NCBI GenBank assembly: GCA_013416405.1
Contig: JACCET010000007.1
Span: 124,001-188,000 of the forward strand
Source: Alcaligenaceae bacterium
GTDB lineage: Bacteria > Pseudomonadota > Gammaproteobacteria > Burkholderiales > Burkholderiaceae_B
DNA length: 64,000 bases
Direction: 5' to 3'
Numbering within the stretch: position 1 is the stretch's first letter; each line of letters begins with the position of its first letter. The position numbers and the translations under genes are program-made. The notes under the pieces were generated by a model. That model made no database searches and had not been told where the DNA came from. It worked only from the letters and a program-made list of their open reading frames with translations. Of the stretch, positions 8,601 through 16,773 are shown one piece after another.

Positions 8601-8741
8601 CCTTTGATATCTTGAGAGCTGGGTCTGGCTGGGGCTGTGAAGGCGCCTCGCGCACGCCGATTCGTGGCAACGCCAGGGACGTAAGCGCGTGAAGCCGGAA
8701 CAGTAACAGTCAGACCCAGCTTGCTCAAGAAACCAAAAAGG
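8601..8741. repeat. imperfect palindrome R2 (partner-type repeat)
   Basis: The outer arms CCTTTGATATCTTGAG and CTCAAGAAACCAAAAAGG are partly complementary, then AGCTGGGTCTG pairs with CAGACCCAGCT. Inside are two conserved blocks: 8631-8659, which matches 16539-16567 of R4 at 27 of 29 bases, and GCGCGTGAAGCCGGAACAG at 8685-8703, identical to 16716-16734 of R4. Outer arms again differ between copies. It ends 23 bases before the stop of the minus-strand livF gene and may also terminate that operon. Confidence 0.8.
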
Positions 8742-8764
8742 CTGTGTCCCATCGCTGGAAAAGC

Positions 8765-9544
8765 TCAGGAAGCCGACTCAGTCACTTTCTTCGCATTCCC
8801 CAGTCCCAGATAGCTCTCGATCACCCGGGGATTGCCGGCCAGCTCCTTGGCCTTGCCTTCCAGGATGACCTCGCCCGTTTCCAGCACATAGCCATAATCG
8901 GCCACCTGCAACGCCGCGCGGGCATTTTGTTCGACCAGAAGAATCGCCACACCCGTACTACGCAAACGCGCAATAATCTGGAAAATCTCACGCACAATGC
9001 GGGGCGCCAAACCCAGGCTGGGCTCGTCGAGCATCAGCAACTGCGGCTGCGCCATCAAGGCGCGGCCCACCGCCAGCATCTGACGCTCACCACCCGAAAG
9101 CGTTCCAGCCTGCTGCATGCGGCGTTCGCGCAAACGCGGAAACAAATCATAGACCTCGTCTATCGTAGCCTTCCAGCCATGCTTGCCGGCGCGATACAAA
9201 CGAAAGCCCCCCAGCAGAAGATTATCTTCCACCGTCATGCTGCCAAACAGCTCGCGCCGCTCGGGCACCAGGGAAATACCGTCGGAAACACGCCGCTCTA
9301 CCTGCCACGAACCAATCTGCGAACCCAGATATTGCACCGAACCAACACAACTGCCCGTAGCAGGCAAAGCGCCCATAATGGAATTGAGCAAGGTTGACTT
9401 GCCCGCGCCATTGCCGCCGATCACCGTCACAATGCTGCCCCGCGTTACCGCGATGCTGACGCCGGACACAGCCGTGACCTTGCCATAGCGAGCTGTCAGG
9501 TCAGTAACCTGCAAAATGGGATGCCTGGGCTTATTCGTACTCAT
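8765..9544 (-). CDS. livF: LivF-type ABC transporter ATPase (system 2)
   Basis: ATPase subunit of the second HAAT importer, 259 residues. All motifs are canonical: Walker A GGNGAGKST, signature LSGGERQ, Walker B LLMLDEPSLGLAP and H-loop VEQNA. It contrasts with the LivF of system 1, whose P-loop lysine is replaced. The start overlaps the end of the upstream livM-livG fusion by four bases (ATGA), so it is the last cistron of the operon. R2 lies directly behind its stop. The substrate of the system is not evident. Confidence 0.93.
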   Translation of the reverse strand: MSTNKPRHPILQVTDLTARYGKVTAVSGVSIAVTRGSIVTVIGGNGAGKSTLLNSIMGALPATGSCVGSVQYLGSQIGSWQVERRVSDGISLVPERRELFGSMTVEDNLLLGGFRLYRAGKHGWKATIDEVYDLFPRLRERRMQQAGTLSGGERQMLAVGRALMAQPQLLMLDEPSLGLAPRIVREIFQIIARLRSTGVAILLVEQNARAALQVADYGYVLETGEVILEGKAKELAGNPRVIESYLGLGNAKKVTESAS

Positions 9545-11391
9545 ACTGCCCCCGCGCTTAAGGTCGCGCCGCCTGCTGGCTGCGGGGCCGCTTCGTCGAA
9601 ATCAAAATCATCGTCTATGCCGCCCAGATAGGCTTCAAGCACGGCCGGATGCTTTTGAATATCGGCCGGCAGGCCCTCTGCAATCTTGGTGCCGAAATCC
9701 ATGACGACCAAATGATCGGTCAGATTCATCACAAAATCCATATCGTGCTCAACCAAGAGAATGCTCATGCCTTCCTGGCGCAACTGATCAAGCACCTCGG
9801 CGAGTTCCTGCTTCTCTTTGTAGCGCAAGCCGGCCGCAGGTTCGTCCAGCAACAGCAAAACCGGATCTGCGGCCAGCGCACGGGCTATTTCCAGTATGCG
9901 TTGCTGGCCCAAGGCCAGATTGCCGGCCTGCTCGTACAGATAATCACCCAAGCCCACACGCTCAAGCTGCTTGGCGGCCTCGTGCAACAGCTCAGCCTCG
10001 TCGCGCCGCTCGGCATGCAGAGCGGCCGCCAGTACGCCTACGTTACTGCGCAAATGCGCACCCAGAGCGACGTTTTCCAGCACCGTCATGGTGGGCAACA
10101 GCTGCACATGCTGGAAAGTACGGCCTACGCCCAGCTTGGCGATCTCGCGGGCCGGCAAAGTATCAAGGCGCTCGTCAAGAAAGCGCACCTTGCCGCGTGT
10201 TGCCGGTAATACGCCGGTAATAAGATTGAAGGTTGTGCTTTTTCCGGCGCCATTGGGCCCGATCAGCCCCATGATTTCGCCGGCCTTCAGGCTGAAGCTG
10301 ATGTCGTTGACCGCGACCAGACCACCGAATTCCTTGCGTACGGCATCGACCTGAAGTACCAACGTACCTTTTTCAGGACGCCTGCGCTGCGCCAACGCGG
10401 GCGCGGGTGGTGGAGGCGCCATGCGTCGTCTTTCAGTCGTGCCGGTCAGTGCCGACCACCACGACGCAAGTATCGGCCACACGCCGTCTCGAGCATATTG
10501 CAGAACCAGAATCATTAGTACGCCAAATACGATCAGCTCGAAGTTGGACGTGGTATCAAGAATCTTGGGCAGCACATTTTGCAGCTGATCCTTAAGCGTC
10601 AGGATAAGGCCCGAGCCCACCACGGCACCCCACACATTGCCCGCACCACCCACCACAGCCATGAACAGATATTCAATGCCGTAGTTCAACCCAAAGGGGC
10701 TGGGGCTGACCGCGCGCTGCATATGTGCATACAGCCACCCCGAAATACTGGCCAGCAGCGCAGCATAAACAAAAATAATGACTTTATAGCCAGCCATATT
10801 AATGCCGAAGGACTCGGCCATACCGCCGCCATTTTTCAGAGCGCGTATGGCTCGTCCGGGCCGGGAATCCAGCAAATTGCGGGTAGTCCACATGGACAGC
10901 AGCACAAACACCCAGATCAGGTAATAAATATGCCGCCCCTGGCCCAACGAGAACCCAAAGATATCTATGGGAGCAATACCGGCAATACCGTCATATTGGC
11001 CAAGGAAACTCATGTTGCCGAACAGATAGTACAAAGACAGACACCAGGCTATCGTACCCAGCGGCAGGTAATGGCCAGACAAGCGCAGCGTGATCGCCCC
11101 CAGTATGTAGGCCACCACAAAAGTCAGCAAAAGTCCTATGAACAAAGTCACCCAGGGCGACAGCCCCATGTCGGTCGTCAGTGCGGCAGTGGTATACGCA
11201 CCTATGCCCACGAAGGCGGCCTGGCCGAAGGAAGTCAGCCCGCCTATGCCGGTAAGCAGAATCAGGCCCAGCACAACCAGGCTGGACAAACCAATGTAAT
11301 TAAGATGCGTGATCCAGAATTCGGGCGTAGCGGGCAACAATGGCAATACGGCCAGCAGCAGAACGACGGCAATCAACAAGATACGATTCAT
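9541..11391 (-). CDS. fused LivM permease-LivG ATPase (system 2)
   Basis: One 616-residue polypeptide joins a LivM-type permease to a LivG-type ATPase. Residues 1 to about 310 are the permease ([20 protein letters not shown]; loop [35 protein letters not shown]). A proline-rich linker follows at roughly 325-345 ([20 protein letters not shown]). The ATPase occupies about 350-600 with Walker [10 protein letters not shown], Walker [12 protein letters not shown]-loop VEHDM and an acidic tail. The reading frame is continuous, so this is a real fusion and not a frameshift artefact. Such fusions are known in HAAT systems of Burkholderiales. It fixes a 1:1 permease:ATPase ratio. It starts 4 bases after livH and overlaps livF by 4. 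Confidence 0.92.
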   Translation of the reverse strand: MNRILLIAVVLLLAVLPLLPATPEFWITHLNYIGLSSLVVLGLILLTGIGGLTSFGQAAFVGIGAYTTAALTTDMGLSPWVTLFIGLLLTFVVAYILGAITLRLSGHYLPLGTIAWCLSLYYLFGNMSFLGQYDGIAGIAPIDIFGFSLGQGRHIYYLIWVFVLLSMWTTRNLLDSRPGRAIRALKNGGGMAESFGINMAGYKVIIFVYAALLASISGWLYAHMQRAVSPSPFGLNYGIEYLFMAVVGGAGNVWGAVVGSGLILTLKDQLQNVLPKILDTTSNFELIVFGVLMILVLQYARDGVWPILASWWSALTGTTERRRMAPPPPAPALAQRRRPEKGTLVLQVDAVRKEFGGLVAVNDISFSLKAGEIMGLIGPNGAGKSTTFNLITGVLPATRGKVRFLDERLDTLPAREIAKLGVGRTFQHVQLLPTMTVLENVALGAHLRSNVGVLAAALHAERRDEAELLHEAAKQLERVGLGDYLYEQAGNLALGQQRILEIARALAADPVLLLLDEPAAGLRYKEKQELAEVLDQLRQEGMSILLVEHDMDFVMNLTDHLVVMDFGTKIAEGLPADIQKHPAVLEAYLGGIDDDFDFDEAAPQPAGGATLSAGAV

Positions 11392-11395
11392 GTGC

Positions 11396-12433
11396 TTACT
11401 CCTCGTCCTCGATGTGATGGGTGCCGAAGGAACGCCACAGCAACACGGGAATGATCAGCGTAAACACAATAACTTCTTTATATGCACTGGCCCAGAATGA
11501 AGAAAAGGCTTCGAGTATGCCCACGAACAAAGCCCCGCCTGCCGCGATCGGATAGCTGATCAGCCCGCCGAAAATGGCCGCGACAAAGCCTTTCAGGCCT
11601 ATCAGGAAGCCGGTATCGTAGTAGACCGTGGTAACCGGTGCGATCAGCATGCCCGACAAGGCGCCTATGGCAGCGGCCAGGGTGAAGGTCAGGCTGCCCG
11701 ACATATTGGTGCTTATGCCCACCAGACGCGCACCACGCCGGTTCACGGCCGTGGCTCGCAAAGCTCGGCCATACAAGGTTTTTCCGAAAAATATCCATAG
11801 GCCCAGAATAAGCACCACGCAGGTACCCAGCACGAAAAAGGTTTGCGCAGACCAACTGACGGCACCTAGTTGTATCTCGCCCTCTATGAAGGGAGGCGTG
11901 CGCCAGCCTTCCGCGCCAAAGAAAACCAGCGCCAGGCCGGTCAGGGCAAAGTGCACCGCTACCGAGATAATCAGCAATACCAGCACACTGGCTTCGGCCA
12001 CCGGCTGATAGGCCAGGCGATACAGCATGGGCCCCAGAGGAACCACCAGCGCCAGGGAGAACAGGATATTAATCCACAAAGACGTATCTTTGCTGACGAC
12101 ATAAGGGGCAAGAAGGTACAGAACCAAGGGCAGGAGCAGTGTCCATGCAAAGGTTTTGCCCAGGCCGCTCCAATTGCGATTACGCGCAGCCGACAGGCAT
12201 TCCACGGCAAACACCAAGGCGCCTATGATCAGCAGCAGATTGACGGTGCCAGGCACGCGCCCGTTCACCATGAAAGCAAGCGTCAGGGCGCCAAAGGCCA
12301 CGAATTCACCCTGAGGGATGAAAATGACGCGTGTTACAACGAACACCAGCACCAGAGCCAGGCCCAGCAAGGCGTAGATGGCCCCGTTCATCAGGCCGTC
12401 TTGCAACAAAATCAGTACTATCGTTGTATCCAT
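11396..12433 (-). CDS. livH: LivH-type ABC transporter permease (system 2)
   Basis: Inner-membrane permease, 345 residues, longer than LivH of system 1 because of extra hydrophobic sequence around residues 60-110. Landmarks are GLMNGAIYALLGLALVLVF, the RVIFIPQGEFVAFGAL segment, the ATPase-contact loop GRALRATAVNRRGARLVGIS, and FTLAAAIGALSGMLIAP near the C-terminal third. It follows the binding-protein gene after a 110-base gap holding a strong hairpin. It runs into the livM-livG fusion with only four bases between. Confidence 0.92.
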   Translation of the reverse strand: MDTTIVLILLQDGLMNGAIYALLGLALVLVFVVTRVIFIPQGEFVAFGALTLAFMVNGRVPGTVNLLLIIGALVFAVECLSAARNRNWSGLGKTFAWTLLLPLVLYLLAPYVVSKDTSLWINILFSLALVVPLGPMLYRLAYQPVAEASVLVLLIISVAVHFALTGLALVFFGAEGWRTPPFIEGEIQLGAVSWSAQTFFVLGTCVVLILGLWIFFGKTLYGRALRATAVNRRGARLVGISTNMSGSLTFTLAAAIGALSGMLIAPVTTVYYDTGFLIGLKGFVAAIFGGLISYPIAAGGALFVGILEAFSSFWASAYKEVIVFTLIIPVLLWRSFGTHHIEDEE

Positions 12434-12489
12434 TCCGGATCAGCCATCACGTTGTGAAAAGAAACGCCTGGCGCTTCAATCCGAAACAT

Positions 12490-12525
12490 CGCCCCAGCCT
12501 GCCGGTTAACGGGCAAGCTGGGGCG
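12490..12525 (-). terminator. intra-operon hairpin between binding protein and livH (system 2)
   Basis: CGCCCCAGC (12490-12498) is perfectly complementary to GCTGGGGCG (12517-12525), and CTGCC/GGGCA extend it with a bulge around a GTTAAC tip. No T-run follows on the minus strand. It sits at the same place in the operon as the 6227-6261 hairpin of system 1, suggesting 3'-end protection of the binding-protein message. Confidence 0.6.
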
Positions 12526-12543
12526 AAAGCGAACAAGCTTACA

Positions 12544-13713
12544 TTACAGATCAGGCTGGTAGGTCCACTTGCCGTCGACGACCTTGACGATAACGCGGGC
12601 GCGTTCATCGAAGCCGGCGTGATCGGTTGCGCTCATGTTGAAGACGCCTTGCGATGCCGGAAGGTCTTTGACTTGCTCGATGGCGTCGCGCAAGGCTTTG
12701 CGAAACTCGGCCGTGCCAGGTTTGGCACCGGTTTTCAGCGCCGCAGGAATCGCTGTTGAAACCAGCAGGCCGGCATCCCACATATGGCCGCCAAATGTAT
12801 TGATGGTGCCTTCGCCATACTTGGCCTCGTATTTGGCCTTGTATTCAAGTGCACTTTTCTTGACCACATTGCTATCGGGGAGCTGGTCGGCTACCAGCAA
12901 TGGGCCGGCAGGAAGGATCATCTCGTTGCAGTCTTTGCCGCAAACCCGCAGCACGTCGTTATTGGCCGCGCCGTGGGTTTGATACATGATGCCTTTGTAG
13001 CCGCGACTTTTGAGTTCGCGCTGCGGCAAGGCCACCGGCGTGCCTGAACCAGCCACCAGTATGCCATCGGGTTTTGCAGCCACCAGCTTCAGTGCCTGGC
13101 CCGTTACGCTGGTATCGGTACGGCCGTAGCGTTCGACAGCCACCATTTCAATGCCCTTGGCCTTGGCAGCCTCGGTCATGACATTGAGCCAGCCCTCGCC
13201 GTAGGCATCGCTATAACCAATAAAGCCCAATTTCTTGATGCCCTGCTTGGCCATGGCGTCGGCCAGTGCGCCAGCCATGAGCTGGTCGTTTTGGGGCGTT
13301 TTGAACACCCACTGGCGTGCACCTTCGACGGGCTCGACGATTTTGGCGTTGGCCGCCACGCTGATCATGGGAGTTTTGGTTTCGCCGGCCACATCAACCA
13401 TGGCCAGTGAGCCGGGCGTAACCGATGTACCAATAACCACGTCTACGTTGTCGTCAGTAATCAGCTTGCGCATGTTCTTGACGGCCACAGTGGTGTCGGT
13501 GCCGTCGTCGAGCACAATATATTCAATTTTCTGGCCTGCAACCTCGGTAGGCAGCAGTGCCACGGTATTGCGCTCGGGAATGCCCAGCGAAGCCGCAGGC
13601 CCGGTACTTGCAACGGTAATACCGACTTTGATCTGGGCCGAAGCGAGCAGGGGCATGGCCAAGGCCACAGCACCGGCAACTACCGAAAGCCTGATTGACT
13701 GATTCATTTTCAT
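12544..13713 (-). CDS. ABC transporter periplasmic substrate-binding protein (system 2)
   Basis: HAAT-type binding protein, 389 residues from the chosen start. The start at 13713 (MKMNQSIRLSVVAG) has GGAGA six bases upstream and gives a normal signal peptide ending LLASAQ; an upstream in-frame start at 13821 would put about 36 unrelated residues ahead of it. The mature part opens IKVGITVASTGPAASLG, as in LivK-like proteins, followed by VVIGTSVTPGSLAM and KKLGFIGYSDAYGEGW. A cysteine pair (CGKDC) in the second lobe may form a disulfide. It is the first gene of the second liv operon. Ligand unknown; the low identity to the first binding protein suggests a different one. Confidence 0.92.
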   Translation of the reverse strand: MKMNQSIRLSVVAGAVALAMPLLASAQIKVGITVASTGPAASLGIPERNTVALLPTEVAGQKIEYIVLDDGTDTTVAVKNMRKLITDDNVDVVIGTSVTPGSLAMVDVAGETKTPMISVAANAKIVEPVEGARQWVFKTPQNDQLMAGALADAMAKQGIKKLGFIGYSDAYGEGWLNVMTEAAKAKGIEMVAVERYGRTDTSVTGQALKLVAAKPDGILVAGSGTPVALPQRELKSRGYKGIMYQTHGAANNDVLRVCGKDCNEMILPAGPLLVADQLPDSNVVKKSALEYKAKYEAKYGEGTINTFGGHMWDAGLLVSTAIPAALKTGAKPGTAEFRKALRDAIEQVKDLPASQGVFNMSATDHAGFDERARVIVKVVDGKWTYQPDL

Positions 13714-14110
13714 TGATTGTCTCCGTGGTAGACGCGGTAGCCGCCATCCGAAGTGGAAGCAGGCGGTTGTTATACAGAAAGTTATACAGAATCCGGTCTG
13801 TTTGCGAAATAAGAGTATCACTTTAATTCAAGGCAAAACTATTAGTGTTTTCCTGATATGGATTAAGAAACTGACGGCAGCGACATGAGTGTCTGGCAGG
13901 CCACACCTTGAGCAAACAGCAGATGGACGACCCGGAATTATCCGTAAAAACACATGGCAAGTCTTTTAGGGGATTCCCTGCATGGAACCGGGGCAGGTAA
14001 TAATATTGGCAATAGCCTGCTAAAAATAAACTGAAACCCATGCAACTTATTGTCCTGCTGAAAGTCGATTAACATGGCAGATGGAAAAACCCATGCTTTA
14101 AGGTAAGGAT
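13714..14110. other. divergent promoter region, liv system 2 / msrB
   Basis: These 397 bases separate two divergently transcribed units and must hold both promoters. The visible feature is a tandem 12-base duplication (listed separately). Long minus-strand open frames here have no gene-like translation. A run of AAGG/TAAGGAT just before the GTG at 14111 is the msrB ribosome binding site. Confidence 0.4.
13769..13792 (-). promoter_or_regulatory. tandem 12-base repeat upstream of the binding-protein gene
   Basis: GTTATACAGAAA (13769-13780) is followed at once by GTTATACAGAAT (13781-13792). Read on the minus strand each unit contains TATAAC, a good -10 hexamer, 55-80 bases before the chosen start. 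It may be a duplicated -10 region or a pair of regulator sites; no clear -35 was found. Confidence 0.35.
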
Positions 14111-14503
14111 GTGAACAAAATCACCAAGAGCGACGCGCAATGGCGCGCCGAACTTAAACCCGAAGAATATGCAGTTGCACGCCAGAAAGGCACCGAACGC
14201 CCTTTCAGTGGCCGCTACTGGAACACCACCGAGTCTGGCATCTACCGCTGCGTAGGCTGCGGTACCGCCCTGTTTGCCTCAGACACCAAGTTTGATGCCG
14301 GCTGTGGCTGGCCCAGCTATTTCCAGGCGCTTGATCCCGACAACGTACGCGAGGAAACCGACAGCAGCCATGGCATGGTTCGCACAGAAGTCTTGTGTAA
14401 TATCTGCGACTCCCACCTGGGGCACGTATTCCCCGACGGCCCGCCGCCCACCGGCCTGCGCTACTGCATCAACTCCGTCTCGCTCACATTCGAGCCCGCG
14501 TAA
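14111..14503 (+). CDS. msrB: MsrB, peptide-methionine (R)-S-oxide reductase
   Basis: It repairs oxidised methionine by reducing the R-sulfoxide. The 130-residue protein starts with GTG (14111), preceded by an AAGG-rich ribosome binding site. Zinc ligands are two CxxC pairs (C47/C50 in CVGC and C96/C99 in CNIC). The catalytic cysteine is C119 in LRYCINS, with the family signature GHVFPDGP just before. C65 in GCGWPSY may act as the resolving cysteine. The stop overlaps the yciB start by one base. Together with yciB, bolA and the parvulin gene it forms a compact forward operon. Confidence 0.96.
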   Translation: MNKITKSDAQWRAELKPEEYAVARQKGTERPFSGRYWNTTESGIYRCVGCGTALFASDTKFDAGCGWPSYFQALDPDNVREETDSSHGMVRTEVLCNICDSHLGHVFPDGPPPTGLRYCINSVSLTFEPA

Positions 14504-15084
14504 TGAAAAAATTCCTGTTCGACTTGTTTCCGCTGATTCTGTTTTTTTTGGCGTTCAAGTTTTCCGATATTTATACAGCCACCGCCGTGGCCATCGCGGC
14601 CGGCATTGGGCAGTTCATCTGGCTGAAAGCCACCGGCAAAGCCATAGAAGCCACGCACTGGATTAATCTGTCGGTCATAGTGATCTTCGGCGGCGCTACG
14701 CTGCTGTTCCACAACGACGCCTTCATCAAGTGGAAACCCACGGTCCTGTATTGGCTTTTCGCCGCCATTCTGATCGGGGGCAAGGTATTTTTCCGGCGCA
14801 ACCTCATGCACAAGCTCATGGGTGCCAAAATCGACATGCCTCCCGCCATCTGGGACAAGCTCAACTACAGCTGGTCGGCCTTCTTTTTCCTGTCAGGCGC
14901 CCTGAACCTGTATGTGGCCTTTTCGGGCAACTTCACCGAAGCGCAATGGGTCAACTTCAAGGTATTTGGCCTGATGGCCTTGTTGCTGCTGTTCGTCATC
15001 CTTCAATCTGTCTGGTTGGGCAAGCATATGAAAGAAGATACTTCAACTGCGCTGCCCGGCCCCACCGACTCCAAGGAGCATTAG
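14503..15084 (+). CDS. yciB: YciB, inner-membrane septation/envelope protein A
   Basis: Polytopic inner-membrane protein (193 residues) of the YciB/IspZ family, implicated in cell-envelope synthesis and septation. Family marks are the N-terminal FLFDLFPLILFFLAFK, ATAVAIAAGIGQF, the IKWKPTVLYWLFA loop and WDKLNYSWSAFFFLSGALNL. About five membrane segments are predicted, ending in a short polar tail (GPTDSKEH). Translation is coupled to msrB by a one-base overlap, and bolA follows two bases after its stop. The biochemical function of the family is still unclear, so the call rests on family membership. Confidence 0.93.
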   Translation: MKKFLFDLFPLILFFLAFKFSDIYTATAVAIAAGIGQFIWLKATGKAIEATHWINLSVIVIFGGATLLFHNDAFIKWKPTVLYWLFAAILIGGKVFFRRNLMHKLMGAKIDMPPAIWDKLNYSWSAFFFLSGALNLYVAFSGNFTEAQWVNFKVFGLMALLLLFVILQSVWLGKHMKEDTSTALPGPTDSKEH

Positions 15085-15086
15085 TA

Positions 15087-15350
15087 ATGACGGCCGACCG
15101 CAAGCAATTGCTCACTGAGCGGCTGCAGGCCCTGCAGCCGACTCATTTTGAGCTGGTCGATGAATCTCATCTGCATGTCGGGCACGCAGGCAGCAAAGAC
15201 GGTGCCAGCCACTTTCGTCTGTACATCTGGACACCGCAGTTCACCGGTCTTTCCACGCTGGCACGACACAGACTTGTGTATGATCGCGTTCACGACCTCA
15301 TGCCTTACCCCATTCACGCCTTGGCCATCGTCGCCAAAGAAAATTTTTGA
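15087..15350 (+). CDS. BolA-family protein
   Basis: Small cytoplasmic protein of 87 residues with a class II KH-like fold, by homology to BolA. BolA proteins pair with monothiol glutaredoxins in iron-sulfur handling and influence morphology under stress. Landmarks are the opening LLTERLQALQPTHFELVDES, HVGHAGSKDGASHFRLYI, and the C-terminal HRLVYDRVHDLM followed by PIHALAIVAKE, which carries the conserved late histidine. GGAG lies ten bases before the ATG. It stands between yciB and the parvulin gene with only short spacers, so all four are probably cotranscribed. Confidence 0.92.
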   Translation: MTADRKQLLTERLQALQPTHFELVDESHLHVGHAGSKDGASHFRLYIWTPQFTGLSTLARHRLVYDRVHDLMPYPIHALAIVAKENF

Positions 15351-15367
15351 AAGCTCAAAGGAACTAC

Positions 15368-16144
15368 ATGAAACGACTCGCCGTACTGGCCGCTGCATGC
15401 GCCATTGCCATCCCCGCTTACGCGCAGACCGTCGCCACCGTCAATGGCAAAGCCATCACACAAGACAAGCTCGACCAGTTCGTGGCGTTGCTTGTTCAGC
15501 AAGGTGCCCAAGACACCCCCGAACTGCGCACGCAGGTCAAGCAGGAAATGGTTAACCGCCTCGTTGCCGTCCAGGCCGCCGAAAAGGCAGGCATAGACAA
15601 GCAGGCCGACGTCAAGCAGGAAATCGAACTGGCGCGCCAAGGCATACTGGTTCGCGCCCTCATGGCCGACCAACTGAAGAAGAATCCGGTCACCGATGCA
15701 AAGATTCAGGCCGAATACGACAAGATCAAGGGCCTGCAAGCGGGCAAGCAGGAATACAAGGTACGCCACATTCTGGTTAAAGACCAGAAAGCCGCCGAAG
15801 ATCTGACCGCAGCCATCAAGGCCAAGAAGGTCACGTTTGAAGAGGCCGCCAAGAAAGATTCCATCGATCCTGGTAGTGGTAAAAATGGCGGCGACCTGGG
15901 CTGGGCGCCTTCAAGCAATTACGTGCCCGAATTTGCCCAGGCCGTCGAGAAGCTGAAAAAGGGTGAAATGACCGACGCACCCGTAAAAAGCCAATTCGGC
16001 TGGCATATCATTCAGGTTGACGACTCACGCGACGTGAAGTTCCCTGAGCTGGCTGAAGTGAAGCCGCAAATTGAAGAAATGATGCGCCAGCAGCAATTGG
16101 CCGAGTTTCAAGACGAACTGATGAAGAAGGCTGACGTTAAGTAA
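15368..16144 (+). CDS. periplasmic parvulin-type peptidyl-prolyl isomerase
   Basis: Foldase of the PpiC/SurA class acting on exported proteins in the periplasm. The start is set at the ATG 15368 because it is preceded by AAAGGA and yields a signal peptide (MKRLAVLAAACAIAIPAYAQ); an earlier TTG would add seven residues. The 258-residue precursor has a SurA_N-like helical domain at about 25-125, the parvulin domain at about 130-225 (VRHILVKDQKAAEDL, SKNGGDLGW-like GKNGGDLGW, PVKSQFGWHIIQVDD) and a charged helical tail. It is followed by a strong terminator. It resembles the Bordetella Par27 group of SurA-like proteins in size and layout. Confidence 0.92.
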   Translation: MKRLAVLAAACAIAIPAYAQTVATVNGKAITQDKLDQFVALLVQQGAQDTPELRTQVKQEMVNRLVAVQAAEKAGIDKQADVKQEIELARQGILVRALMADQLKKNPVTDAKIQAEYDKIKGLQAGKQEYKVRHILVKDQKAAEDLTAAIKAKKVTFEEAAKKDSIDPGSGKNGGDLGWAPSSNYVPEFAQAVEKLKKGEMTDAPVKSQFGWHIIQVDDSRDVKFPELAEVKPQIEEMMRQQQLAEFQDELMKKADVK

Positions 16145-16167
16145 TTTGGACGTAGTCCATTGACTCA

Positions 16168-16198
16168 GGCCTCTGCATTGCTGCAGGGGCCTTTTTTA
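16168..16198 (+). terminator. Rho-independent terminator of msrB-yciB-bolA-parvulin operon
   Basis: AGGCCTCTGC pairs with GCAGGGGCCT (one G-T pair) around a short loop, followed by six T residues. It begins 24 bases after the parvulin stop. Confidence 0.85.
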
Positions 16199-16231
16199 TG
16201 CCTGTTTCCTATGCGGTTTTTATGCGGGGTA

Positions 16232-16448
16232 GCCGTCGCTGAGGGATATGAGGCATGCGCCGGCCCGTCCTGCGGTCAGTCTGCTTCGCAGCCTGACTTC
16301 CCGCATCTGCCTCGTCCAGGTGGGCGTCGGGCGAACTCCCTCGCTGCGCTCGGTTAGACAGCGCCCGACGACAGCTCCCACCTTCCCTTCGTCAGCAGGC
16401 GGCGCTGGCCGAACGGCCGGCTTATGCCTCATACCCCTCAGCGACGGC
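16232..16448. repeat. long imperfect palindrome R3 (second copy of core-type repeat)
   Basis: The outer arms GCCGTCGCTGAGGGATATGA (16232-16251) and its complement ending at 16448 differ at about one position. The inner stem is CGTCGGGCG (16325-16333) with CGCCCGACG (16362-16370). The tip on the minus strand carries TGTCTAA (16360-16354, a variant of TGTTTGA) and GAGTTC (16338-16333). The core blocks are nearly identical to R1 but the outer arms are different sequences, so complementarity was kept while sequence changed. It lies between convergent parvulin and ligA genes. Confidence 0.85.
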
Positions 16449-16512
16449 CGGTACAGCCCACATAAGTACCCAGGCCGAGGTGGCCGCCAGATCATCCAAC
16501 CTCTCACCATTC

Positions 16513-16763
16513 GTGTACTTAAAAAGCCGGGTGTATCAGGGGCTGTGCAGGCGCCTTGCGCACGCCGTTGCCGGCTGCCCGATCGAGGGTTCAAGTGTGC
16601 GGCTGTTTGAGCAACAAGGGTGTTGGCAGCCCAGTGGGCTGCCAACGTTGCGAGTTCCGCACACGCCTCGATTGGGCAGCCGGCAACGGGAAGCCTTGGC
16701 GCAGCCAAGGCCGTCGCGCGTGAAGCCGGAACAGCCCCTGACACACCCGGCTTTCTTAAGCAC
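16513..16763. repeat. long imperfect palindrome R4 (partner-type repeat with core)
   Basis: The outer arms AAAGCCGGGTGTATCAGGGG and the complement ending near 16763 pair almost fully. Next come the blocks shared with R2 (16539-16567 and 16716-16734). A further stem GTTGCCGGCTGCCCGATCGA (16567-16586) pairs with 16668-16687, then GTGTGCGG (16595-16602) with CCGCACAC (16657-16664). Between these strands sit unpaired TGTTTGA (16604-16610) and GAGTTC (16652-16657). The tip is an 11-base-pair hairpin, GTTGGCAGCCC/GGGCTGCCAAC (16622-16646), with a three-base loop. Confidence 0.85.
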
Positions 16764-16773
16764 TGAATCTTGG

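Noticed and set aside
8186-8745. possible CRISPR array or insertion sequence at 8.2-8.7 kb
   Set aside because: Repeats are inverted rather than regularly spaced direct copies, and no transposase or cas gene is present.
13823-14041. 72-codon minus-strand frame upstream of the second binding-protein gene
   Set aside because: Cys-rich unstructured translation, no ribosome binding site, lies in a divergent promoter region.
15347-15367. upstream TTG start for the parvulin gene
   Set aside because: The ATG at 15368 has a ribosome binding site and gives a clean signal peptide, while the TTG overlaps the bolA stop and adds a polar stretch before it.
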